From: Solanum dulcamara
Lineage: Eukaryota; Streptophyta; Magnoliopsida; Solanales; Solanaceae
NCBI RefSeq assembly: GCF_947179165.1
Contig: NC_077242.1
Span: 52,213,097 to 52,277,096 of the forward strand
Length of the DNA stretch: 64,000 nucleotides
Direction of reading: 5' to 3'
Under the pieces are notes generated by a model that worked only from the letters and a program-made list of their open reading frames with translations, did not search any database and was not told the origin of the DNA. The first letter of the stretch is position 1, and each line of letters begins with the position of its first letter. Both the position numbers and the translations under genes were made by a program. Below are positions 21,144-31,585 of the stretch, one piece after another.

Positions 21144-23553
21144 AGTGCTACAACGCACACTATATTAAAGAAAAGAAATATTTATCTCATTTGGTTATGA
21201 AAGGGGTCAATGTTAATACAATATCCAATAGTACGAAAATAATTGAGGGCTCTGGAAGAGTAGCCTTATCACTACCTGGGGAACAATATTGGTTATTAAT
21301 AATGCTTTGTATTGTAGTAAGTCTCAAAGAAATTTATTAACTTCTAAGGTTATTCGCCAGAATGACTATCATTTTGAGACTACTAATGAAGGAAAGGTTG
21401 AGTACCTTTATATTACTATAATAAAAAAAGGAAAAAGATTTATGCATGAAAAATTACCTGCATTTTCTTCTAGGTTATAATGCACAAGTATTGATGTGGT
21501 TGAGTCACATGCCATGGTAAATAAAATATTATTGACCATAATGAATTTATCATTTGGCATGACCGATTGGGCCATTCCGGTTATAATATGATGCGTAGAA
21601 TTATTGAGAATTCACATGGACACACTTTGAAGAATCAGAAAATTCTTCAATCTAAGGAATTCTCTTGTGTTGCTTGTTCCCAAGGAAAACAGATTATTAA
21701 ACCATTAGCAACTAAGGTTGGGATTAAATCCCCTACATTTATGAAACGTATACAGGGTGATATATGTGGGTCAATTCACCCTTCATGTGGACCATTTAAA
21801 TATTATATGGTCTTGATAGATGCGAAGGGGAGCCTTGGAGTAACTGGTAAAGTTGTTGTTATGTGACCAGGAGGTCACGGGTTCAAACCTTGGAAACAAC
21901 CTCTGGCAGAAATGCAAGGTAAGGCTGCGTACAATAGCCTTGTGATCGGGCCCTTCCCCGGACCCTGCCCATAGCGGGAGTTTAAGTGCATCGGGCTGCC
22001 CTTTTTATGGTCTTGATAGATGCATCTACAAGATGGTCACATGTGTGCTTATTATCAACTCGCAACATGACTTTTGCGAGATTGTCAACTCAAATTATAA
22101 GGTTAAGACCACAATTTCTAAATTATGCAATAAAGACAATTTGTCTTGATAAGGATGGTGAATTTAAATCTCAATCCTTTAATGATTATTGTATGTCGGT
22201 TGGAATAAAACTTGAGCATCCGATCGCTCATATTCATACTCAAAATGGTCTAGCAGAATCATTGATTAAACGCCTCCAATTGATAGCTAGACCATTGCTA
22301 ATGAGGACAAAACTTCCTCTTTCGATATGGGGGTATGTTATTTTGCATGCAGTAACACTTGTGCGCATAAGGCCAATAAATTTTCATGAATTTTCCCTAA
22401 AACAGTTGGCTTTTGGAAGGGAGCCAAATATATCCCATCTTAGAATATTTGGGTATGCGATATATGTCCCAATTGCTCCACCGCACCATAAAAGATGGGT
22501 CTCCAAAGAAGGTTGGGAATATATATTGGGTATGAATCTCCTTCTATTATAAAATATTTGAAACCTATAACTGGAGATTTATTTACATCAATATTCACTG
22601 ATTGTCATTTTGATGAATCAATATACCCAACATTAGGGGAAGAACAAAAGTAATTGGAAAATGAGATAAATTGGAATTCATTATCACTATCTCATTTAGA
22701 TCCTCGAATAAGTCAATGTGAGCAAGAAGTTCAAAAGTGATTTATTTGCAGAATATTGCAAATCAACTACCGGATGCATTTACTAATCTTCCACATGTTA
22801 CTAAATCGCATATCCCAACTACTAATGCTCAAGTTCGAGTTGATGTCCCGGTAGGGCAACATGTTCAGGCAAATGAGTCTAGGCCACATTTAAAACATGG
22901 AAGACCAATTGGTTTCAAAAATAAAAATTCTCAAAAAAGAAAAGAAATAAATGATTAGGATGATCATAATTTGGAGGCAATTGCTCAAGAACAGCCCAGA
23001 GACACAACAAATGGTGATACCACTGAGGAGGTCCAAGTACCTGAAAATAATGAGAATGAAAAAATCTCAATAAGTTATGTTTCGACAGAAAAATGGTGGA
23101 ACCGAAATGATATTGTGGTCGATAATATTTTTGCTTATAATATTGTCATTGAAATAATGCAACAAGATAAGGATCTTGAACCAAAATATGTCGATAAATG
23201 TAGACAGAGAAATGATTGGCCAAAATGAAAGAATGCAAATCAAGCAGAGTTAACTTCACTTGAAAAACGTGAAATTTTTTAAATCAATAATCTGAACACC
23301 TGAAGGTGTCAAGCCAGTAGGATACAAATGAATTTTTGTGCGTAAATGAAATGAAATAGGTGAAGTCGTAAGATATAAAGCACAACTTGTAGCCCAAGGT
23401 TTTTCGCAAAGATCTGGCATTGACTATATGGAAATATATTTCCCTGTGATTGATGCAATTACTTTCAGGTATCTAATGAATTTGACAGCTCATGAAAAGC
23501 TTGAAATGCACCTAATGGACGTGGTCACTGCCTATTTATATGGCTCATTGTAC
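21144..23553 (+). pseudogene. Copia pol, first part: protease end, integrase, start of RT
   Basis: Decayed plus-strand coding sequence. The protease continuation SATTHTIL is at 21144. An integrase-upstream zinc region around 21545-21720 contains HDRLGHSG-like sequence and CVACSQGK. The integrase core (about 21740-22550) has FKSQSFNDYC and a GLAES segment matching the DD35E region, interrupted by a TS SINE. A hydrophilic linker (22600-23250) and the beginning of reverse transcriptase (about 23330-23553: VAQGFSQRSG) follow. Stops and frameshifts occur throughout. The RT is cut at 23553 by a solo LTR and resumes at 26506. Confidence 0.88.
21824..22005 (+). mobile_element. TS-family SINE (tRNA-derived)
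   Basis: This 182-bp element has a tRNA-like head: a box A-like TGGAGTAACTGGTAAAG near 21836 and a box B-like GGTTCAAACC near 21889, the internal RNA polymerase III promoter. A body with GCGTACAATAG and CCCTTCCCCGGACCC and a TTTTT tail complete it. It is flanked by perfect 18-bp direct repeats TATGGTCTTGATAGATGC at 21806-21823 and 22006-22023. The sequence matches my memory of the solanaceous TS SINE. It lies inside the copia integrase and depends on LINE enzymes for movement. The related copia at 30.1 kb lacks it. Confidence 0.95.
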
Positions 23554-23937
23554 TGTTGACACCCAATTTTGACTATCCACAACGCAAATTAGCTATCGAG
23601 TTTTTTTGAATTCGAACATTTTGAAATAATTAGCTTTTATAAAAAAAATAAAAACAAAATAATATATGTATATATATATATATTTTCATATTATTCTTAA
23701 CTATTTTTATCTTTATATAAATTTTAGTATAACATACATATTTCTATATAACTATATCTTTAATTACTATTTATGTGATTATTCGAAAATTATCTCAAAA
23801 GATTTTATTTTTTACTAAATAAATTTTAGTTAGGTTAGTTTAATTATGGTTTGTATTTTTGAAAATTTTAGTTTTTTTAAAAATAAAAATAAATAAATAA
23901 AAAATATCTTTTCTTTTCTCTTTCCATTATCAAACAA

Positions 23938-24035
23938 CTATCTCTCTCTCTAAACTCTCTTCTTCACTATCTCTCTCTCTCTCTCTAAACTCTCTTCTTC
24001 ACTATCTCTCTCTCTCTACACTCTCTTCATCTTCT
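23938..24035 (+). repeat. CT-rich microsatellite tract
   Basis: Repeated CTCTCTCTCTC runs alternate with TAAACTCTCTTCTTCACTAT, giving two to three ~40-bp imperfect units. They lie where an LTR transcript leader would be expected; (CT)n leaders are common in plant promoters. Confidence 0.75.
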
Positions 24036-24633
24036 CAAAAAAAGAAAACAAGACAAAGTTACCAACCTCACCATTCTCTCCCCTCATCTCTCAATCTCTC
24101 TCCTCTTACACACCACCGAATACTTCTTTTCCACTCGTCTCCGGCGAGAGCTCCGACGAACCACGCAGGAAAAGCCACCAAGCCGCCGCTAGACTAACAA
24201 GACGAGAGGTCTAAGACGATTTTTTTACAAATTCGTCTTGATATGGTTTCGTTTAACTTTATTTTACTATATATGTTGTGTTCTTTTAGATCTAAAAGTT
24301 CATTTTTTTTATTATTGTGTATATGTTGGGTGATTACATCTTGTGTTTGGTGTTCTTGATAAGTTTTCTTGCTTAGAAGATTTAGATCTTTCTCATGTTA
24401 GATTCCTTTTACTGATTTTGTTTTCATAACAAATATTGGGCTGATCAATTACTCTAACCATTATTGTTATTTTCTTGCTTATAAGATTCATATTGTTCAC
24501 ATGTTACTACATCACTTTAGTTCTTTATTTTTTGCTCCAAATGATTTGATAAACTCGAGATTCAAAGATTTTTTGTTCATTCATAATTGATTAAGATTGC
24601 AAAGCATATTTATGTTATTTTTGTTGTTGTTGT

Positions 24634-24782
24634 TGTTCATGTTCATGTTCATGTTCATGTTCATGTTCATGTTCATGTTCATGTTCATGTTCATGTTCAT
24701 GTTCATGTTCATGTTCATGTTCATGTTCATGTTCATGTTCATGTTCATGTTCATGTTCATGTTCATGTTTATGTTCATGTTC
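24634..24782 (+). repeat. Hexanucleotide microsatellite (TGTTCA)n, ~24 units
   Basis: An almost perfect TGTTCA array of about 24 units, with one variant unit (TGTTTA) near the end. The hexamer leaves all three frames open on each strand, which explains the Val-His, Phe-Met and antisense Met-Asn repeat ORFs. These are not genes. Degenerate copies continue to about 24897 as a ~75-bp duplication. Confidence 0.95.
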
Positions 24783-25168
24783 TTACACTTTAATTATGTT
24801 CATGTTTATATTCTTGTATTTAATTAAAGTTTCGTGTTCATATTCATGTTCTTACATTTTAATTATGTTCATGTTTATATTCTTGTATTTAATTAAGTTT
24901 TTTACGGTGAGATTGTTATTATTTGCTATTGTCTAAATGCATATCTTTTAATTTGGGTATCTATTTGATTAGCTAATTGATAACCGATATTTTATTTTCT
25001 TGATTTAGATTTGGGAAATGTTTAATATTTTGCTAATCAGGCATAATTTGTTGATTGAAATATTTGACTGTTAGGAAATAATTATAGTATTTTTTTTTAT
25101 AAAATTTGCTAGCATGTAGTAATTATTTTGGCATTTATCACAATTAATCTTGTCTCTCTTTATTAAAT

Positions 25169-25385
25169 TTGAAATAAAGTTATTACCCTACTACTTTAAA
25201 TAAAGTTATTTCACCACTACTTTAAATAAAGTTGTTACCCTACTACTTTAAATAAAGTTGTTACCCTACTACTTTAAATAAAGTTATTATCCTACTATTT
25301 TAAATAAAGTTATTTCACCACTATTTTAAATAAAGTTATTACCCTACTACTTTAAATAAAGTTAGTACCCACTTCTTTAAAATAA
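25169..25385 (+). repeat. 26-bp tandem array, eight units
   Basis: The unit is AAATAAAGTTATTACCCTAC followed by TACTTT, repeated eight times with variants. Units two and six share a TTTCACCAC variant, suggesting a four-unit duplication. It lies within the solo LTR. Confidence 0.85.
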
Positions 25386-26505
25386 GTTTTAAATAGTTTG
25401 TTTTTTTTATTATTTGGAGGGATGATTACATGTCTACTACTTATGTAACAGACTTTATTTTGGCCAATGAAAAAATCTCTCCGTCGGGTTTCGAGGCCTC
25501 TCTATTTTAAAGACGAAAATTTTAATTTAAGTTTACATTATATATTATATATTATAAGTTGAAATTGGCCGATGAAGAAATTACCGTTGCTTTCCAAGGC
25601 CTCCCATGTTCATAAGACGGTTTTTATTTTTGTATTAGTATTATTATTATTATTGTTATTATTTTTATTTTTATTATTACTATTCATATTATTTATTATT
25701 AACATGTTTACTAAGTATTTCTACAGGCGCTGGAGCAAAATTGACTGATATGCAATTTTATGTATATCTGATATACAAGAAAACTGTTGGTTGTATGCAC
25801 TAATATACAGTGTATATACAGTTGTGATATACATCAGAATTGGCCCAAAAGCCCAAAACGCAGGTGGCCCAACAGATTAGTCCAGGCATACAGAAACTAA
25901 GTGTCGGGCCATATTTTTATATGTTCATTACTTATTTTTTATTTATTATTTTATTGATTCGGTTTGTAATAATTAATTTATTTATGTCGTTCATGATTTT
26001 CTTAGCTATTAATTTTAATTTGTTTTAACCTAATTAAATTCCCCTAAAGATAAACCAATTCATGTTAATTTATTCTTAAAATAATTTTCTATATTTACTT
26101 AGTCATTGATAAACTTTTACTTCTTTATATATATATACATGTATATTATAATCAAATGTTTAAGTTTTATCAATTTTGTTATTTTTTTTTCTAAAAAATA
26201 ATTTCAAAGTCTTCGTTTTCTTTTAAATTAATATTTCCCAAAGTTAGTCAAATAAATTTCAAATCGTTGGATAACCGCATGTTAGCAGCTATTTTAAGTG
26301 CTAAAACCTTCTTAAAATAGTAATATGAACCTCGTACCCTTTTTCTCTAAATTTTTAAGACTTAAATCTGTTAGAGTCTTTTAAATTAAGTTTTCTTAAT
26401 TTCTTTAAAAAATTAAGTGGCGACTCTTTTTTTACTAAAATTGATTTTTTCTTATAAAGATGAAATTAATTTTGCACTTTGTCCATTTTTTGACATAACA
26501 TGTAC

Positions 26506-27720
26506 CACATCATTTTTATGAAAATTCTCGAAGGATTCAAAGTGCCTGAAGCATACAAGCAATCTCGAGAAAGTTGCTTAATAAAGCTTCAGAAATCCTT
26601 ATACGGGTTGAAATAATCAGGTCACATATAGTACAATCATCTTAGCAAATATTTGCTAAAAGAAGAATATAAAAATGATTCAATTTGTCTTTGTGTCTTT
26701 ATGAAAAGGTTTGGATATGAATTTGTCATAATAGCAGTATATGTTGATGATTTGAATATTATAGAAACTCCGGAAGAACTTTTAAAGGCAGTAAAATGTC
26801 TGAAAAAAGAGTTTGAATGAAATACTTTGAAAAGACAAAATTTTGTCTTGGTCTACAAATTGAACATTTTGCAAATGGGATATTCGTCCATCAATCAACA
26901 TATATTAAAAATATTTTAAAGAGGTTTTCTATGGATAAAGAACATCTATTGAGTACCCCAATGGTTGTGAGATCTCTTGATATTAATAAAGATCAATTTC
27001 GACCTCATGAAAATGATGAAGAACTTATTGGTGCTGAAATACTTTATCTTAGTGCAATTTGGTGCATTAATGTATCTTGCCAACAATTCTAGACCAGATA
27101 TAGCTTTCTCTGTAAGCTTGTTATCAAGATTTAGTTCTTCTCCAACACAAAGACAGTGGAATGAAATTGAGCATATATTTAGATACCTCTGAGGGACCAT
27201 TGATATGAGATTGTTTTACTCAAATGAATCCACGTCACAATTGATTGTTACACAGATGCGGGATATTTGTCTGATCCCCATAAAGGTCGATTACAGACAA
27301 ACTATTTATTTATATGTGGTGGTATAGATATATCATGGCGTTCAACAAAGCAAATTATGGTTGCCACTTTCTCAAATCATGCAGAGATAATAGCCATTCA
27401 TGAAGCAAGTCGAGAATGTGTTTGGTTAAGATCAATAACTCAACACATTCAAGAAACATGTGACCTTTCTTTGAAAAGAGACGTTCCAACAATATTGTAT
27501 GAAGACAATGCTGCATGTATAGCTCAACTGAAGGGAGGATACATCAAATGCCATAATTCTTTTTCACTCATGATCTTTAAAAAAATGGTGAAATAGATGT
27601 CCAACAAGTTCATTCAAGTGACAATTTAGCACATATGTTTACCAAGGCATTGCCGACTTCAACCTTTGAGAAAATGAGATACAAAATTGGAATGCGTCGT
27701 CCTCGAGATATTAAGTGATG
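26506..27720 (+). pseudogene. Copia pol, second part: RT and RNase H
   Basis: This continues the copia reverse transcriptase after the solo LTR. The catalytic motif YVDDLNII is encoded near 26737-26760, and LMYLANNSRPDIAFSVSLLS near 27067. The RNase H region follows (27330-27590), with STKQIMVATFSNHAEIIAIH and YEDNAACIAQLKGG. At least four in-frame stops or frameshifts separate the blocks. The N-terminal half of RT is at 23330-23553. No active enzyme is possible. Confidence 0.9.
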
Positions 27721-28001
27721 TTTTCATCAAGGAGAGTAAAATACGCGATGTACTTTTTTTCTCTTAGCCAAGGTTTTATCCCACTGGGTTTTCCTGATAA
27801 GGTTTTTAATGAGGCAGCACTCAAGACGTATTATCAGATGTGTATACTCTTTTTTCTTTACTAGGCTTTTTCCCACTAGATTTTTTCTAGGAAGGTTTTA
27901 ACGAGCCACAACATTTATTGATGTTTAGAATAACTATGTATATTATTTTTTGTAAAGTTTTTTTTAATAAGCCACATTATATGTGGACATCCAAGGGGGA
28001 G
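27721..28001 (+). other. Copia 3' noncoding region and polypurine tract
   Basis: A noncoding stretch after RNase H with CACTGGGTTTTTCCTGATAA-like repeats typical of this copia type (two related units, around 27770 and 27850). It ends in the polypurine tract CCAAGGGGGAG (27991-28001) directly before the 3' LTR. Confidence 0.8.
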
Positions 28002-28246
28002 TATTAGGAAGGAGCAAGTGGAAGTTCCATTTTATAACTTTTCTTCCCACTTGTTTTTCCCCTTTTCTTTCCACTCCCCATTGTCCCCATACGTTTTTCC
28101 TATTTTCTTTGCTATAAATTTCCTTGTTTTGGCAATTTAAAGGAACACACAGATACATACGAAATACACTGTAATTTTCTCCCTTTCTCTTTTTCCTTCA
28201 CTAACTCTCTCCTATTTAATTTGCCAAGTGAGTTTATTTTATAACA
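28002..28246 (+). repeat. 3' LTR of the copia element
   Basis: A 245-bp LTR starting TATTAGGAAGG (the usual TG is mutated to TA) and ending TTTATTTTATAACA. It keeps a TATA-like GCTATAAATT (28111-28120) that the 5' LTR has lost. It is followed by TSD GATCA (28247-28251). Confidence 0.9.
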
Positions 28247-28251
28247 GATCA

Positions 28252-28435
28252 AAACTTCTTTAAAATATTTTACATCAATTGGATGACTATTACAGGTGCA
28301 GTAAGGACATAACAAGAAATTCACAATGAAATAAGATAGGCATTTGTTTATAAGCTATTTGTATATTCATGCTATTTATAAATTATTATATACTTTATAA
28401 ATTTTAATTTAATAGGCATTATAGGTATTATAAAT
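28252..28435. other. Flanking DNA, unassigned
   Basis: About 180 bp that was contiguous with 10122-10260 before the copia insertion. No ORF or repeat landmark was recognised. Confidence 0.5.
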
Positions 28436-28767
28436 TACTCACTTCAATTTTATATGATGCTTTAAAAATCATAAATAACATGATGAAATTTATTAATTTA
28501 TCCTTTATTCATATTGATGGACATTAAAATAATTTATAAAAAAATGTGTAATAGCATAATACATATGAATAGAATCATTGGAATAGATGCAAAGTAATTA
28601 ATGAACTCTTGAAAAAATATTTTTTTGAAACTTCTAAATTTATTTAGGCTTTTGAAGAGTATTAATTATAGGGGTAAAATGAAAAATATTTAATTAATTT
28701 TATCTTTGATTAATAAATGGACAAGTAATTTGGAACATATAATTTTAGTAAGGTGACAGAGGGAGTA
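28436..28767. mobile_element. Stowaway-like MITE, decayed
   Basis: A 332-bp AT-rich element with imperfect terminal inverted repeats. It begins TACTCACTTCAATTTTATAT and ends with a GGTGACAGAGGGAGTA-type sequence (reverse complement TACTCCCTCTGTCACC). The flanking TA dinucleotides would be the TSD of a Tc1/mariner-type MITE. It has no coding capacity. Confidence 0.65.
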
Positions 28768-29888
28768 GCTACTTGTGTATTCTCGCCCAAGAAATTATAA
28801 ATTTTCTATTATATGCTTTATTTTATAAATGTATTGAATTAGTGGATTGTCTATTTATATAATACATGAACTTCTTACATTCATGTTTATATATTTATAC
28901 GTTCTATAAATCATTTTGGAGAAGAATGTATCTATTAATTATGACATTTAACATAGTTATTTTTGTCATTTATAATTGTGATATACATTTGAAGACATTT
29001 AAACAAGATGATCTCTACATTCTACTCTTCATATCTTTAGTCCATCCTTTTTGTAGATATGACAATGAATTTATAATGCGAATTTATGAAGTAGATACAA
29101 ATGATTAGTCCATTATATGAAGAGAATGTGACTTGTGATAAACATTGTGATTGCTCAATCATTATTGAAAGTGAATATGTCAAGATGTGATAAAAATTAT
29201 GAATAAGTATCCACTCATGTATGATTGGATAAATGCCACATCTCACCTCTACGAGAGGTTTGAAAAAGAATAAAAAAAATATTTTGATATAAGCGATTAT
29301 TGATCATGTACTTGTGTATGTCATAGATATTGTGATATGTTTGTTTTATTATGAACTACTAGAAGGGTAAAAGAAAGAAATAATTCTTACATATAAAGAT
29401 TGTGGCCATGACAAAAATAATATCATTGTGTTACTCAAATTGACATTAATTGTGTACCTGGTACGATAAAAGTAAAGCAAGAAATATGTCTTGACTATAA
29501 TAATTTTGACCATGACAATAAGATTTTCTCCTTGAAAGAGACGTTCACCACATGAATGGTATCATGGAATATGTGATAGTATGCAAAATTAATTGTAAGG
29601 TTCAAAAACGCTATTGTGTTATTATCGGAGAAATAATATTGGGGTTGTAATAAGTTTCAAAAGAATTTTTTTATTTTTAAAGGAATTTAGAACAAACATT
29701 ATTATAGTGAGATCATAAATTATGAGAAGATATAATATCTTTAGATTACTGCAATCAAAGCGGGTTATAAATATTTATGTTAAAGGTTATCCACCTTTTT
29801 CTTTTATTTATTGTATACAAATATGAGTATGATGATGGAATCACATGCAGAAGTAAACTAAAAGTTTACTAAAATAAAGATCAGTTTG
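28768..29888. other. AT-rich unassigned stretch
   Basis: I see no convincing gene here. Two overlapping short ORFs on opposite strands (28866-29108 plus, 29037-29246 minus) have biased hydrophobic composition without motifs. The stretch may be the eroded 5' part of the copia relative that follows, but I cannot align it with the gag at 10530-11527. Confidence 0.4.
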
Positions 29889-30370
29889 CATGACCGATTG
29901 GCCATTTCGGTTCAAATGTAATGTAAAAGTAATTGAGAATTCACGTGACTACATGTTGAAGAAAAAAAAATTCTTTAAGAATTCTCTTGTATTGCTTGTT
30001 CTCATGATAAAATGATCATTGTACCAGCTAAGATTGTGATTGTATTACTTGAAATTTTAGAAAATAAAAAAATAAATATGGGTTCATTCACCTACCATTT
30101 GGATCATTTGCAATTATATAATTTTAATAGTTGCATCTATGAGATGGTCACATGTGCTTTGCTGTCAACTGAAAAAATGATTTTTATAAAATTATTTACT
30201 AGAATTATTAAATTATGAGCACAGTTTCAAACTATAAAAAAATATGTTAATAATGTTGATTGGTTAAGCAAAAATTGTATGTCTCCCATTATATCTAACT
30301 CATTGGTTATGAGAACTAAACTCTCAGTCAAAATTTAGTATAAAATAATTTTACTCAAGATGTAGCATTG

Positions 30371-31047
30371 CAGGGCCGTTTCGACCATAAGGCCACTAAA
30401 GCAACCGCTTGGGGCCTCAAATTTTTTAGGGCCCCCAATTTTTCCTATATATATATATATATAATATTTGTTTACTTTATTTAATGTGGACGTCGTTGTA
30501 ATAATTGAGAAATTGAATAGTATTTAATTAATTATAGCATTTTTTATGTGGCTACCTATTTTGTTAATTTGTTTATGTTTTGGTGATTATCATGAACCCA
30601 CATTATAATTTTTACATTTAACTTTTTTATTCCCCACTCAATTTTTATTATCTCATTATTGAATATTCTAACATCTACCAAACGGTCAAACCTTTTGCAT
30701 TATGTAAAATCTATTGTTTTGTATTTATAAAAAGATTAAATTTATTTTTTGATGCATTCTTTAAATTTTAAGCACTACTACAAATTCATACTAGTATCAT
30801 TATATAAACTTTTTAAATTTGAGCCAGATTTTATTATTCTCACTTTATATTATATTTTTTCATTGAATATTTTCATTGTTAAATTTCTTATTTCATAAGG
30901 TTTACGTACATCCTACCTTCTCGAGACTTCACTTGTAGAATTACATTGAGTATGTTATAGTTATTCAATTTACATATGACAAACTAAAAGAAAAAGGCCT
31001 CTCTATGAAGTTTGGCTTTAGTCCCCAAACTTGTTGAGACGGTCATG
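30371..31047. mobile_element. Non-autonomous hAT-like DNA transposon
   Basis: A 677-bp AT-rich insert. The left end CAGGGCCGTTTCGACC is followed by GCTTGGGGCCTC. The right end GTTGAGACGGTCATG gives, in reverse complement, CATGACCGTCTCAAC, an imperfect terminal inverted repeat. Near-identical 8-bp direct repeats flank it: TGTAGCAT at 30361-30368 and TGTAGCAG at 31048-31055 (two bases separate the left copy from CAGGG). These are hAT hallmarks. It has no transposase ORF and contains a (TA)n run near 30450. Confidence 0.65.
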
Positions 31048-31585
31048 TGTAGCAGCACATGTTAACATCAAGCCAACAAGGTTTTCCCATACGATTGATC
31101 TAGGATCAGAGATTAATCTATCTAAAAATTTGAATGTGCAATATCTGATTTAATTGCTCCATCACACACAAAGATAGATCCCCAAATAAGGTTGTGATAA
31201 GAAGAAATGATTGGCAGCTAGAAACTTATGTGTGAGATGAATTATCTAGATCCTCATAAAAATGAACTTGAAGTTCAAGAGATAATTCATTTGCAAAATA
31301 TTGCAAATCAATTGCCAGATATTTGCTGACTCTATGTTATAATTTAGCTGCAAATGTTCCAACAAAAAGGTCTTTAAAGGACAGTTTATGACACATCTGA
31401 AACGAGATATACAATCGATTTTAAAGATAAAATTCCTTAAATAAGGAGATGAGCAAATGATCAAGATGATCAGAATAATGAGGCAAGTGCTTTAAAAGAA
31501 CATCGTGATATAACACTTTATAAAATCTTAACAAAAGTACAGGTACCTGAAAATGATTAAAAATGAAGAGATCTCAATAAGTTAT

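Larger units (their letters stand above)
23554..26500 (+). mobile_element. Solo LTR, Tat/Ogre-like gypsy type
   Basis: This 2947-bp segment begins TGTTGACACCC and ends GACATAACA, with a perfect 5-bp TSD TGTAC (23549-23553 and 26501-26505) inside the copia RT. No internal retrotransposon genes are present, so it is a solo LTR left by LTR-LTR recombination. The TGTTGACACCC start and a GTGGCGACTC motif near the end (26417) resemble Tat/Ogre-type LTRs; the clade is an inference. A CT-rich 5'-leader-like stretch (23930-24120) suggests plus orientation. It contains a hexamer microsatellite and a 26-bp tandem array. Confidence 0.9.
10266..28246 (+). mobile_element. Degenerate copia LTR retrotransposon, interrupted by three later insertions
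   Basis: The element begins TATTAGGAA after GATCA (10261-10265) and ends TTTATAACA before GATCA (28247-28251), a perfect 5-bp TSD across almost 18 kb. Gag, protease, integrase, reverse transcriptase and RNase H remains occur in copia order on the plus strand. After removing the nested gypsy element (11754-21138), SINE (21824-22005), solo LTR (23554-26500) and their duplicated target sites, about 5.4 kb of copia sequence is left, a usual copia size. Many stop codons and frameshifts show that it is dead. Confidence 0.93.

Noticed and set aside
21836..21900. Possible tRNA gene (box A-like and box B-like motifs)
   Set aside because: The boxes belong to the tRNA-derived head of a TS SINE with TSDs; no cloverleaf-forming 3' half is present.
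24581..24827. ORFs coding for Met-Asn, Val-His or Phe-Met repeats
   Set aside because: They are frame readings of the (TGTTCA)n microsatellite, open in all three frames of each strand; not genes.
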